This document shows, piece by piece, positions 25,580-34,399 of a stretch of 64,000 nucleotides of DNA (position 1 is its first letter; each line of letters opens with the position of its first letter). Source of the stretch: Roseibium sp. MMSF_3544. GTDB lineage: Bacteria > Pseudomonadota > Alphaproteobacteria > Rhizobiales > Stappiaceae. The stretch covers positions 62,001 through 126,000 of the forward strand of contig NZ_JASHKA010000001.1 in the NCBI RefSeq assembly GCF_030732845.1, written 5' to 3'. The position numbers and the translations under genes are program-made. Under the pieces are notes generated by a model. It was given only the letters and a program-made list of their open reading frames with translations, had not been told where the DNA came from and made no database searches.

Positions 25580-26512
25580 TTAACTTAAGGCGAAGACCGG
25601 GTTTCGCAGGTTGTCCAGCTCCGAGCGGGTCGGAAGTGAAAGCGATGCTCCCTTGCGCGTTGTCGCGATCGCAGCTGCCCGCAGCGCAAAGGCGATGGCA
25701 TTGCGCAAGGTTTCCCCTTCCGCAAGGCTAGTTGCCAATGCACCGTTGAAGCAGTCCCCGGCGGCAACTGTATCTATACTGTTCACCTTGAGGGCGGGCA
25801 GCGATCCCTGATCCTCATCGAACGACCAGGCAACACCGATGTCACCCATGGTCACGATGGCGCCTCGCAGCCCGAATTCCCGGAGCGATTTGGCTGCCTT
25901 TTCGCCGTCTTCGAGTGTTGTCGGGACCGTTCCCAACAACGTGCCGGCTTCGTGTGCGTTCGGGGTCAGAATGTCGAAGGAGCTGAACACGTCCTGTTTC
26001 CAGGCGGGGAGCGGGGCAGGGGCCGGATCCATGATGACGAGAGCGCCTGACTCGCGCGCAATTCTTGCAGCCTCCAGCGAGGCGGGCAATCCGATTTCGT
26101 TTTGCAGCAAAAGCACACCACTGTTGCGGATGACTTTCGCATGAAGCGCCACATGGGCCGGTGAAACGGATCGGTTGGCACCACCGGAAAGGCGGATCAT
26201 GTTGTCGCCGTCAGGCCCGACATCGATAAACGCAAGGCCGGTCGACGCGTTTGGAAGTTCGCTCAGGCGAGATCTGACACCTGAAAGGCCGAGCTGAGAT
26301 TTGGCATCGTGCCCAAAACCGTCACTGCCGATTGCCCCCACAAGAGTGACATCGGCACCAAGTCGTGCAGACGCGACCGCCTGGTTGGCTCCCTTGCCGC
26401 CGAGCGATGAGGTGGTTTCACGCACCGCTACGGTTTCCCCGACCTGCGGCCAGCGATCCAGATAGCTGACCAAATCGATGTTGATGCTGCCGACAATTGC
26501 TACAGGTCTCAA
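25580..26512 (-). CDS. rbsK: Ribokinase
   Basis: A 310-residue PfkB-family kinase that makes ribose 5-phosphate. VAIVGSINIDLVSYLDRWP opens the fold, SSLGGKGANQAVASARLGA binds ribose, and DTVAAGDCFNGALATSLAEG carries the catalytic Asp and anion hole (the usual DTTGAGD is here DTVAAGD). The reading frame continues upstream through rbsD in another frame, but a TTG at 26512 overlaps the rbsD stop as TTGA and precedes the conserved RPVAIVGSINID, so I take that as the start. Confidence 0.9.
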   Translation of the reverse strand: MRPVAIVGSINIDLVSYLDRWPQVGETVAVRETTSSLGGKGANQAVASARLGADVTLVGAIGSDGFGHDAKSQLGLSGVRSRLSELPNASTGLAFIDVGPDGDNMIRLSGGANRSVSPAHVALHAKVIRNSGVLLLQNEIGLPASLEAARIARESGALVIMDPAPAPLPAWKQDVFSSFDILTPNAHEAGTLLGTVPTTLEDGEKAAKSLREFGLRGAIVTMGDIGVAWSFDEDQGSLPALKVNSIDTVAAGDCFNGALATSLAEGETLRNAIAFALRAAAIATTRKGASLSLPTRSELDNLRNPVFALS

Positions 26513-26919
26513 AACGGCACCCCGCTTCTCAGAAGTATGTTGGCGTATGGCGTGAATTCGCCAGTGCGGATGATTGCCCGAACATGGCTCGACCGTCGTT
26601 TGAACTCGGCATGGGACAACCGCGAGACCGCGACATCCCGCGCGGCCTGCCTGGACCAGAGAGCGATCTCCTCCTGCATGACTGCGGACAAGTTGGCGGA
26701 AGCCTCTTCGGCCCAAATCGCGCTTTCGATAACAAGTTCACTGCGCAATGCCCTGAGGACATCCTGAAAACCCGGAACCCCCTCACTTACGGCGAGATCG
26801 ATCACCCTGACCCCTTGAGGAACCGGAAGGCCCGCGTCGGCAACAATGATTTCATCCATATGTCCGAGCGAGGCGATGAGCTCGCTCAGATGCCGGTTCA
26901 AAAGGGCCGTGCGTTTCAT
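26509..26919 (-). CDS. rbsD: D-ribose pyranase
   Basis: A 136-residue RbsD/FucU protein that interconverts beta-pyranose and furanose ribose so the kinase can use it. MKRTALLNRHLSELIASLGHMD with the catalytic His near residue 20, VADAGLPVPQGVRVIDLAVS and the C-terminal RTGEFTPYANILLRSGVPF match. Its start overlaps rbsC as ATGA and its stop overlaps rbsK. Confidence 0.92.
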   Translation of the reverse strand: MKRTALLNRHLSELIASLGHMDEIIVADAGLPVPQGVRVIDLAVSEGVPGFQDVLRALRSELVIESAIWAEEASANLSAVMQEEIALWSRQAARDVAVSRLSHAEFKRRSSHVRAIIRTGEFTPYANILLRSGVPF

Positions 26920-27914
26920 TTCGACGCGTACTTTGCACGGTAGTAGTCGAGAACGACGGCGACGATGATGACCACACCGGTAATCATCTGTCGCATGAAG
27001 TCGGACAGGCCGATCAGGATCAGTCCGTTCGCCAGAACACCGATGATGAATGCGCCCAGCAGGGTGCCGATCACGGATCCGCGTCCACCACTCAGGCTGG
27101 TGCCCCCGATAATGACGGCAGCAATCGCATTGAGTTCAAAGCCGATGCCGGCAATCGGGCTGGAAATGTTCAGTCGGGCCATATAGACGATCGCGGCAAT
27201 ACCGGCGGTAAAGCCGCAGATCGTGAAGGCGGCGACCTTGTACCAATAGACCGAGTGCCCGGCGAGACGCACGGCTTCCTCATTGTTGCCGATGCCGTAG
27301 AGAAGCCGTCCGAACACGGTGAAGTTCAGCACGAACCAGGCGACAAGGACCAGGAAAAGAGCAACCAAAAACACCACCGGCACTCCGTAGATCATGGCAG
27401 AGCCAAACTCTTCGAAGGCATAAGGGAACGAATAGATCGTCTGTGCATCCGAGACCTGCAGCGCTGCGCCGCGGGCGATGTTGAGCATTCCCAGCGTGAT
27501 GATAAAGGACGGCAAGGCCCAATAGGCACTGATGACACCGTTGATCATCCCGCAGGCAACGCCGGTCAGTGTTGCTGCAACGACCGCCAGCGCAATCGCC
27601 TCCGCCGGGCCGAAGCCAGGCAGCGTGATCGCCTTGCCGGCGACAACCGCTGCGAATGCCATCACCGATCCGACGGAAAGATCAATTCCGCCAATGAGAA
27701 TGACGAAGGTCATCCCGACTGCGAGCACCAGATTGATGGTGATCTGGGTCAGAATGTTGGTGATGTTGTTTGGCGTCAGGAAATGCTCCGTGAACACCGA
27801 GAAAAATAGAATGAGCGCCAACAAGGCAAGGCCAATGCCTGCATTTTGCAGGGCGCTGCGTACGGAAAATCTTGATGGATTTGGCATGGTTTCAGAAAGG
27901 GCCTGCGTTGTCAT
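26916..27914 (-). CDS. rbsC: Ribose ABC transporter permease
   Basis: A 332-residue membrane permease of the monosaccharide CUT2 group. VGMTFVILIGGIDLSVGSVMA and the C-terminal GGTSLSGGRGSVIGTLLGA are family hallmarks; about eight to ten helices are visible. ATGA overlaps join it to rbsA and rbsD. Confidence 0.93.
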   Translation of the reverse strand: MTTQALSETMPNPSRFSVRSALQNAGIGLALLALILFFSVFTEHFLTPNNITNILTQITINLVLAVGMTFVILIGGIDLSVGSVMAFAAVVAGKAITLPGFGPAEAIALAVVAATLTGVACGMINGVISAYWALPSFIITLGMLNIARGAALQVSDAQTIYSFPYAFEEFGSAMIYGVPVVFLVALFLVLVAWFVLNFTVFGRLLYGIGNNEEAVRLAGHSVYWYKVAAFTICGFTAGIAAIVYMARLNISSPIAGIGFELNAIAAVIIGGTSLSGGRGSVIGTLLGAFIIGVLANGLILIGLSDFMRQMITGVVIIVAVVLDYYRAKYASK

Positions 27915-29479
27915 TGCTTCTGTCCTCCGGCCTGCCGAGCCTGGCCATAGGCCAGCTTCAGGATGTTTTCTTCCGAGAATTCGGGACGCGTCAGCTCCCC
28001 CTGGATTTCATGTTCGGCAAGAACGAGTATCCGGTCTGCCAACGTCATCAGCTCGGGCATCTCCGACGACACCACGAGCAACGCGACGCGGTCGCGCGCC
28101 AATTCCTTCAAGATTGCGTAGATCTCTGCCTTCGCGCCGACGTCAACGCCGCGTGTCGGTTCGTCCAGCAAAAGCACTTTGGGATTGCGTCCCAGCCATT
28201 TGGCGAGAACGACCTTTTGCTGGTTTCCGCCCGACAGGCTGGAAACCGCATCGGAGATCTTGCCGTATTTGAGTTTCAAACGGGCACCGCCGTCGCGCGA
28301 GCGCCGGTTCTCTTCGGAAAACTGCAGCAATCCGGATCTGGAGACCGCACGCATGTTGGCCAGCGACATGTTTGCCGCGATCGGCATCTCCAGGATCAAA
28401 CCCTCGTCTTTCCGGTCTTCGGTGACGAAGCCGATACCGGCTGCGATGGCATCGCGCGGTCCGCTGAAGCGCATTTCGTTTCCACCTTGCAGAACACGCC
28501 CTGACCGGATCGGATCGACCCCGAAAATGCCTCTCAGGATTTCTGTGCGACCGGACCCGACAAGTCCTGCAATGCCGACAATCTCGCCATATCTGAGATC
28601 AAAGGAGATCCCCTTGTCGCTCGGGTTGGCCTGTGTGCAAAGCTCATCCAGACGAAGTGCAAGCTCGCCTGGTTTTCGTGAGGGACCGGCGTCGTTCGTG
28701 GACGCTGCCAGTTGCCGGCCAACCATTTTCTGGACCACGCCATCCGGCGTCGTCTCGGAAATACGGTCAGTGCCGATGGACACCCCGTTTCTGAAAACGG
28801 TCACCCGGTCGCAGATCGCAAATACCTCTTCCAGGTGATGAGACACGAAGACGATCGTTACCCCGTCTGCCTTGATCGTCTCGACGATCTCGAAAAGACG
28901 TCTGGTTTCGCGTTCGGTCAGCGTGGCGGTCGGTTCGTCGAGGATGAGGATCCGGCTCTTGCGTTGCAGCGCCCGCGATATCTCAACGAGCTGCCGGTGG
29001 GCGATCCCGAGCGAGCTGACCGGCGCCTTCACGTCGACGTCGGTGAGACCGACCGCGTCGAGCGCCGACCGTGCCCGCTGGTTCATTTCCTGTTTGTCCA
29101 AAAGACCAAAGCGGTTCGTCGGCATCCGCTCCACCGAGATGTTCTCCGCGATGCTCAGGTGTTCCAGCAGATTGAATTCCTGGTGAACCACCTGGACCCC
29201 GAGGTCTTTCGCATCGTGGGGGCTTGCGGGCCGGTAGTCCTCTCCAGCGAGGGAGATGCTGCCGGAATCGTAGGGAAAGACCCCGGACAGAATTTTGATG
29301 AGCGTCGATTTGCCGGCTCCGTTTTCTCCAACAAGGGCATGCACTTCGCCCTTGAGGAGCGAGAAACTGACGCCATCAAGTGCCTTGACGCCGCCGAAGT
29401 GTTTCTTCAATCCCTGAACAGACAGGAATGCCGGGTTTTCAGACGATTGGGGCATGATTGCAGGTGACGCGGCGGCCAT
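27911..29479 (-). CDS. rbsA: Ribose ABC transporter ATPase (two domains)
   Basis: A 522-residue fusion of two ATPase domains, as usual for CUT2 sugar importers. The first has GENGAGKST (about residue 52), signature-like LGIAHRQLVEISRAL and ILILDEPTATLT. The second has the degenerate Walker A GLVGSGRTEILRG, LSGGNQQKV and VLLLDEPTRGVDVG. The ATG at 29479 lacks a strong ribosome-binding site; an in-frame ATG at 29455 is the alternative. A hairpin (29515-29548) separates it from rbsB. Confidence 0.93.
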   Translation of the reverse strand: MAAASPAIMPQSSENPAFLSVQGLKKHFGGVKALDGVSFSLLKGEVHALVGENGAGKSTLIKILSGVFPYDSGSISLAGEDYRPASPHDAKDLGVQVVHQEFNLLEHLSIAENISVERMPTNRFGLLDKQEMNQRARSALDAVGLTDVDVKAPVSSLGIAHRQLVEISRALQRKSRILILDEPTATLTERETRRLFEIVETIKADGVTIVFVSHHLEEVFAICDRVTVFRNGVSIGTDRISETTPDGVVQKMVGRQLAASTNDAGPSRKPGELALRLDELCTQANPSDKGISFDLRYGEIVGIAGLVGSGRTEILRGIFGVDPIRSGRVLQGGNEMRFSGPRDAIAAGIGFVTEDRKDEGLILEMPIAANMSLANMRAVSRSGLLQFSEENRRSRDGGARLKLKYGKISDAVSSLSGGNQQKVVLAKWLGRNPKVLLLDEPTRGVDVGAKAEIYAILKELARDRVALLVVSSEMPELMTLADRILVLAEHEIQGELTRPEFSEENILKLAYGQARQAGGQKQ

Positions 29480-29514
29480 GGTGTGTCCAGTCGACTTGCT
29501 TTGGAAAGAAGAGA

Positions 29515-29548
29515 CGCCCCCGTCTCTGGTCGGATCGATACGGGGGCG
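29515..29548 (-). repeat. Hairpin between rbsB and rbsA
   Basis: CGCCCCCGT (29515-29523) and ACGGGGGCG (29540-29548) are perfect 9-base inverted copies just after the rbsB stop, with no T-run. It could protect the rbsB message and lower downstream expression, as often seen between a binding protein and its ATPase. Confidence 0.65.
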
Positions 29549-29560
29549 CGGGGAGATCGC

Positions 29561-30481
29561 TTAGTTTGCGGTCACCAGTTCGATCGGCGTCTTGACCCAG
29601 CCTTCAAGCTGCGGCCCGCCCTTGACCACCTCGAGGGCGAGGTCGATGGAATTCGCGGCCATGTCGGTGCCGAACTGGTCGACTGTTGCGAGCATGCGTC
29701 CATCGGCGATCATGGGGCCCACTGCGGGAATGTTGTCGAAACCGACCACGACAATGTCGTCGCGCCCCGCGCTTTCCAATGCCTTGACGACACCGATTGC
29801 CATGGAATCGTTTGCTGCCATGACGCCCTGAATGTCCGGATGTGCCGTCAGCATGTTGGAAAACACGGTGTTTGCTTCTTCCGTTTCCCAATGCGCGGTG
29901 CGGCTGTCGAGGAGTTCAAGTTCGAACTCAGCAACGGAATCTTCAAATCCGAGACGTCTTTCGTTCGCGTTGTCGGCTCCGGGATTTCCTTCGATGATGA
30001 CGACCTTGCCGCCGGCACCGAGTTTCTTACCCAGGGCATCTCCGGCGAGCTTTGCGCCACCGCGATTGTCCGGCCCGACAAAGGCCAGTTCAATGTTCTG
30101 CTGCTTCTTGGCATCCGCATCCAGCGCGACGTCGAAATTGACGACGACAATGCCGGCTGCCATTGCTTTTTTCAGCGGGCGGACCATTGCACGGGAGTCG
30201 GCAGGTGCGACCACAATCGCATCAACACCCTGGGTGATGAAGTTCTCGACTGCATTGATCTGCGATTCAAAATCGGTCTCATTCTGCATTCCGACGGCCA
30301 GCAACTTGTAGTCGCCTCGTTTTTCTTCATGGGCTTGAGCACCGGCCATCATGTTCTGGAAGAACTCGTTGGCGAGCGATTTCATGATGAGGCCCACAAC
30401 GGGCTTGTCGTCAGCTTGTGCGGTTCCAGCAAGCAAAGCGAGGCCGGTCGCTGCCGCGGCAGCGATTTTCAATAACTTCAT
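29561..30481 (-). CDS. rbsB: Ribose-binding periplasmic protein
   Basis: A 306-residue type-1 periplasmic binding protein. The signal peptide is MKLLKIAAAAATGLALLAGT with cleavage near AQA-DD. KPVVGLIMKSLANEFFQNMM opens the first lobe, and GVDAIVVAPADSRAM, NFDVALDA and GVMAANDSMAIG are family blocks. It is the first gene of the operon, with AGGGAGG before the ATG. Other sugars of the CUT2 group (allose, xylose) cannot be excluded, but RbsD and RbsK make ribose by far the likeliest. Confidence 0.9.
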   Translation of the reverse strand: MKLLKIAAAAATGLALLAGTAQADDKPVVGLIMKSLANEFFQNMMAGAQAHEEKRGDYKLLAVGMQNETDFESQINAVENFITQGVDAIVVAPADSRAMVRPLKKAMAAGIVVVNFDVALDADAKKQQNIELAFVGPDNRGGAKLAGDALGKKLGAGGKVVIIEGNPGADNANERRLGFEDSVAEFELELLDSRTAHWETEEANTVFSNMLTAHPDIQGVMAANDSMAIGVVKALESAGRDDIVVVGFDNIPAVGPMIADGRMLATVDQFGTDMAANSIDLALEVVKGGPQLEGWVKTPIELVTAN

Positions 30482-30499
30482 GATTTTCCTCCCTAAAAA

Positions 30500-30515
30500 G
30501 GTAACGCGCTTAACC
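30500..30515. promoter_or_regulatory. LacI-type operator near rbsB
   Basis: GGTAACGCGCTTAACC, an imperfect palindrome with the central CG typical of LacI/GalR operators, 19 bases before the rbsB ATG. Confidence 0.6.
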
Positions 30516-30574
30516 TCTGGCTGCTGAGGCGATGCGACTTCAAAAGCAAAACACGTCTTTTGAAAAACGTCAAT

Positions 30575-30588
30575 ATGAAACGTTTCAT
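30575..30588. promoter_or_regulatory. LacI-type operator, perfect palindrome
   Basis: ATGAAACGTTTCAT, a perfect 14-base palindrome centred on CG, about 95 bases upstream of rbsB. With the site at 30500 it could allow repression by looping. Beyond it, 30589-30860 shows no gene. Confidence 0.6.
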
Positions 30589-30860
30589 TTTTTTGAATGC
30601 ATTCATTTTAAAGCTCTTTTCCGCTTAGATCGCTGCAATCATAGATAGATGAAGGTCAAATGCGTCGCGAAAGGAACACCAAGTGGAGGCAACGACTCGG
30701 TCGAAGGGTTCGGTGTTTATGGTGGTCTCGTGTGACTAGCCGGAGCGCCCAGACGGTTCCTGACGTCAGGCCGTGAGGTATCATCCTTGACTTGGTGACC
30801 CATGCCCCTTTTGCGAGGCACGTGTCCGTGCCGTGGAAGGAAGCGCCTGTTCAGGGGGCG

Positions 30861-31478
30861 TCATGCCATCTCTGTCTCGGGTCGCGCACAACGAATCCTG
30901 AATTCAAACCGGTCGACAGTTTGTCCTTCAGTTGAGTGAACGGCATGGATCACCTGGATTTCGGGAGACACCAATCGGCCAAACAACTGCTCGAAAACGG
31001 CGACATGCCAGATGCAGCCGGGGGTGCGGATCGGATTGCTTTTAAGCGTCAGGGTGAGGGCAGGGACCATCTTGACGGTGCAGACACCGGATCCGCAAAA
31101 GGTCCAGGCGTTGCGGTGTACTGCTTTCAGCAGCAGGCGGGCGCCAATCACCCGCGGGACGCGTGCAAGCAGCCACTTCGCGGCGTGCGGTATCCGGTTG
31201 GCGATCACGTAGTCGGCTGTTCTTCGTCCGGCGTCGCGTGCAACAGCCTCGGCCTCGGCGGGGGAAAGAGAGGTCCAGAGGACGTCCATCAAGCCAGCCG
31301 GGACGGTCTCGCTGATCATGCTGTCCGGTGGATTGTCGATCAGATCCGGGTACCCGCCTTGCGCAAAGACCGCCTCCGCCAGGGGATGACCACACAGGTC
31401 ATCGAGCGCATTGCTCAGCTGGATAACCGCGTTGGGTCCCACAACGCCGGCACTATAGGCTTCGTCAGCGCCGGACAT
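30861..31478 (-). CDS. bchJ: Bacteriochlorophyll 4-vinyl reductase-type protein BchJ
   Basis: A 205-residue V4R-domain protein of the BchJ family. EAVARDAGRRTADYVIANRIP, WTFCGSGVCTVKM and the C-terminal HAVHSTEGQTVDRFEFRIRC are the family's blocks, with Cys residues late in the domain. BchJ was first called 8-vinyl reductase; later work on the family indicates a helper role, perhaps carrying tetrapyrroles, with the reductase proper elsewhere. It follows bchE by three bases, so both share the oxygen-controlled promoter at 33149-33199. Confidence 0.85.
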   Translation of the reverse strand: MSGADEAYSAGVVGPNAVIQLSNALDDLCGHPLAEAVFAQGGYPDLIDNPPDSMISETVPAGLMDVLWTSLSPAEAEAVARDAGRRTADYVIANRIPHAAKWLLARVPRVIGARLLLKAVHRNAWTFCGSGVCTVKMVPALTLTLKSNPIRTPGCIWHVAVFEQLFGRLVSPEIQVIHAVHSTEGQTVDRFEFRIRCARPETEMA

Positions 31479-31481
31479 GGC

Positions 31482-33134
31482 CTATTCTCCGGGTATGCTG
31501 GCAGCGCTCTGAGACATTTGCGGCGACATCTGCTGTGTTCCTCCACCGCACGCAAGAACCTTGTCCGGAACAAGGGCATCTTCGGCTTCACGACGCGCCC
31601 TGGCGCGCGCGGCCCGGTCTGCCGCAGCCTCCCAGTCATCCATCTGTGCCGGTGCGATGGTGCGTTTGCGGTCAAAGTTGAAATTGACACCCTTCTTGGA
31701 TTGCGGCCCCCAGTAATTTGCCTTGCCGAGATCGTAGAATTTTCGCTGGAACCCGGCCTTCAGGAAGGCTTTCAGACAGCCGAGGAGATAGCGGCGCCGG
31801 AACCCTGTGCCGCGCCAAGGGTAATGGAACAGCGCTTTTCGCGAATAGAACCGGCGGTAGTTGTGCATCACCCGGTCGAGCAGGGTCGCCCGGTCCATCG
31901 CCTCCGGCGCCATGATCGGCGTTACGAAATTGTATTTCGAAAAATCGAAGATCTCGACTTTATCCTTGATCTCCGCAAACAGCGGTGTGAACGGCCAGGG
32001 GGTGTACATGGCCCAGTTGGCGAGGTCGGGCTGCCAGTCCCAGGCCATCTGGAAGGTTTCTTCCAGGGTCTCAGGCGTTTCATTGTCGAGGCCGACGATG
32101 AACTGCGCCTCGACAAAAATGTCGGCTTCGCGCAACAGGCGGATGGCTTCCTTGTTTTCAGCAACCTTTGTTTCCTTGTTGAAACGGTCGAGCTTTAGTT
32201 GCGCTGCAGCTTCCGTGCCGAGAGACACATGAACAAGTCCGGCTTCCCGGTAGAACGAGAGAAGCTCACGATCGCGGTAAATATCAGTCACCCGCGTGTT
32301 GATGCCCCACTTGACCTTCTTGTTCAGGCCGCGGTCGATCAGCTCCTGACAGAAGGCGATGAACTTCTTCCGGTTAATGGTGGGTTCCTCGTCGGCGAGA
32401 ATGAAGAAACCGATATCGTGTTCCGCGACCAGCGTATCGATTTCATCGACCACCCTTTTCGGGTCCCGGACGCGATAGTCGCGCCAGAATTTCCACTGGC
32501 TGCAGAAGGAACAGGTGAAGGGGCAACCGCGGGCCATGTTCGGAATGGCGACACGCACGCCGAGCGGAACGTAAATGTATTTGGACCATTCCAGCAGCGA
32601 CCAGTCCGGATTGATGGCGTCTATATCCTTGACGGTTGGGGCGGCCTGGGTTGCGACGAATTTGTCGTCCTCAGCAAAGGCAAGACCCCTGATCTTGCGC
32701 CGGTCCTTTGGCCAGCGCCCATCAGCGATGCATTGGATCAGGTCCCGAAAGATCTCTTCGCCTTCGCCGCGCACGATGACATCAATCCAGGGGGCTTCGG
32801 AAAGAACCTGCTTGTACATGAAAGTCGCATGGATCCCGCCGAGCACCCGTACGGCGTCAGGACACTCTTCCTGTGCGATCTTCAGCACCTGCTCGGCCAC
32901 ATAAATTGACGGGGTAATGGCCGTGCTGCCGATGACGTCCGGCTTGAGATCGCGCAGCTTTTGCCGGAGCGCGTCGTCGGGCAGGTCGTTTGTCATCGCG
33001 TCGATGAAATGGATGTCGTCGAACCCGGCCTCTTGCAGATGGCCGGCAAGGTAAGCAACCCAGGCAGGCGGCCAATTCCCCGCAATTTCCGCCCCGCCGG
33101 AGTGGTAGTTTGGGTGGATCAAGACGATGCGCAT
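31482..33134 (-). CDS. bchE: Anaerobic Mg-protoporphyrin IX monomethyl ester cyclase
   Basis: A 550-residue B12-dependent radical SAM enzyme that forms ring E with oxygen taken from water. The N-terminal B12-binding region (about residues 1-140, LGGIHATF) precedes the radical SAM core with [17 protein letters not shown] (Cys204, Cys208, Cys211). The C-terminal domain carries [26 protein letters not shown] stands five bases before the ATG. It does the same reaction as AcsF (56229-57338) but without oxygen. Upstream are a PpsR box and an FNR box, which fits expression when oxygen is low. Confidence 0.95.
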   Translation of the reverse strand: MRIVLIHPNYHSGGAEIAGNWPPAWVAYLAGHLQEAGFDDIHFIDAMTNDLPDDALRQKLRDLKPDVIGSTAITPSIYVAEQVLKIAQEECPDAVRVLGGIHATFMYKQVLSEAPWIDVIVRGEGEEIFRDLIQCIADGRWPKDRRKIRGLAFAEDDKFVATQAAPTVKDIDAINPDWSLLEWSKYIYVPLGVRVAIPNMARGCPFTCSFCSQWKFWRDYRVRDPKRVVDEIDTLVAEHDIGFFILADEEPTINRKKFIAFCQELIDRGLNKKVKWGINTRVTDIYRDRELLSFYREAGLVHVSLGTEAAAQLKLDRFNKETKVAENKEAIRLLREADIFVEAQFIVGLDNETPETLEETFQMAWDWQPDLANWAMYTPWPFTPLFAEIKDKVEIFDFSKYNFVTPIMAPEAMDRATLLDRVMHNYRRFYSRKALFHYPWRGTGFRRRYLLGCLKAFLKAGFQRKFYDLGKANYWGPQSKKGVNFNFDRKRTIAPAQMDDWEAAADRAARARARREAEDALVPDKVLACGGGTQQMSPQMSQSAASIPGE

Positions 33135-33148
33135 GGCTGCCTCCCTTG

Positions 33149-33166
33149 TGTCAACTTTAGTTTACA
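33149..33166. promoter_or_regulatory. PpsR/CrtJ box before bchE
   Basis: TGTCAACTTTAGTTTACA fits the TGT-N12-ACA operator exactly and lies just before the bchE ribosome-binding site, where PpsR would block transcription in oxygen. Confidence 0.8.
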
Positions 33167-33185
33167 CTAAGAAGCTATTCCGAGT

Positions 33186-33199
33186 TTGATATGGATCAA
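33186..33199. promoter_or_regulatory. FNR/FnrL box before bchE
   Basis: TTGATATGGATCAA matches the FNR consensus TTGAT-N4-ATCAA perfectly. It lies 19 bases upstream of the PpsR box in the bchE direction, a position for activation at low oxygen. Confidence 0.8.
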
Positions 33200-33342
33200 T
33201 CTTTGGCGATCGGGTGCGTAAAATCGCGACCGCAAAAAAGGGGGCAAAAATTCGTGGGGAGTCTTCAGCCAATGCAGGTATGCCCCACCGAATCTGAACG
33301 CGCGAGACATCCTTTTGGCAACCGGTGCCACCACCGCGACTG

Positions 33343-34275
33343 TTAATGGGGAATATATTCCGCCAGGTGCATGACCTCCAGGGCCGAGCGTGCGATGACG
33401 TCAGCACCGGTATTCTTAAATTCGTCAGGCCGGGTCACGACAGCTGCACCACCCAGTGCAATTTTTACGTCGCGTGTCGCAGGGTCCGCACGGCAGCGCG
33501 CGATCGCGTCCTTGCAATCGGCAGTCTCCTCAATCTGACCGATCGAGAGGCCGAGGAGGTGGTAGGGGCGCGAGGAAAGTCGCATGTAGAGAGTGTCCCC
33601 GATTTCCATATCGGCCCCGCCGTCCACGATCCAGCCCATGTCACGAAAACACATGCGGACAAGGGTGACGCCGAGTGTATGTTTGGTGCCATGCGAGCGG
33701 GCCAACAGAACTCTTTTCGCCGAGGGATGGGGGTTGACGAGCTGCGCTCCCGCGTGGGTCGCATGATTGACGATCGTGTTCAATCGTGTCGACGCGACGG
33801 CGACCTGCATGAAGTCGGTTTCGTCGTTGCACCAGTAGGTGCCGAGCTGTGTTGCCACCGGGCAGAACAGGTGGATTGCCAGCGTCTGCATGGGGATGTT
33901 GACTTGCAGCAGTTCCTCGATAATTTCCCGGTGGTGTCTGGGGTCCGGATCTATGAGAGACTTCAAGAATCTCTCGCGGAAGGCGATTGCCTTGTCGGCG
34001 CCTGGAAGCTGACGCGCCTTTTCGTCCATCTCCGGATGGAGACGGAAATCAAGATCCGTCTCTGAAAGCAAAGGTGACGGTTGGCCGTTGACATCAGGAT
34101 GCAAGTCATTGACCAGTCCGGAGACGCGCTCACGAATAGCGTGCTCCAGAACCGACAGATCCTGAGAGTTCAATTGGGCTTTTTCGTCTGTCTTTAACGT
34201 CTGGCCAATGTCAGCGGGCGATGGCGATACATCTCTATTGTTCGCCGTGTCCTCGCTGTATTCTTTATAGGCCAA
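33343..34275 (-). CDS. B12-binding regulator of the PpaA/AerR type (copy 1)
   Basis: A 310-residue cytoplasmic protein with an unmatched N-terminal part (1-120) and a C-terminal cobalamin-binding region. It has the upstream Trp in GTYWCNDETDFMQVAVASTRL (helical cap) and LLARSHGTKHTLGVTLVRMC with His199 at the place of the cobalt-ligating His, then GLSIGQIEE and IALGGAAV. AerR/PpaA proteins bind hydroxocobalamin in light and act as anti-repressors of CrtJ/PpsR. The first motif residue is Thr instead of Asp (GTKHTLG versus DxHxxG). The likely start is a TTG after GGGAGGGGG; no early in-frame ATG exists. A paralogue sits beside ppsR at 42499. Confidence 0.8.
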   Translation of the reverse strand: MAYKEYSEDTANNRDVSPSPADIGQTLKTDEKAQLNSQDLSVLEHAIRERVSGLVNDLHPDVNGQPSPLLSETDLDFRLHPEMDEKARQLPGADKAIAFRERFLKSLIDPDPRHHREIIEELLQVNIPMQTLAIHLFCPVATQLGTYWCNDETDFMQVAVASTRLNTIVNHATHAGAQLVNPHPSAKRVLLARSHGTKHTLGVTLVRMCFRDMGWIVDGGADMEIGDTLYMRLSSRPYHLLGLSIGQIEETADCKDAIARCRADPATRDVKIALGGAAVVTRPDEFKNTGADVIARSALEVMHLAEYIPH

Positions 34276-34399
34276 TTCCCCCTCCCGAAAGCTCGGCCCA
34301 GGCGGTCAGGCACTCCTCCACTTATACAAACGTACTACGTCAGGGAGAGACCTCAAAACGCGGAGCGCGTCCTTGACTGGAATAACTAAACCCCGATTT

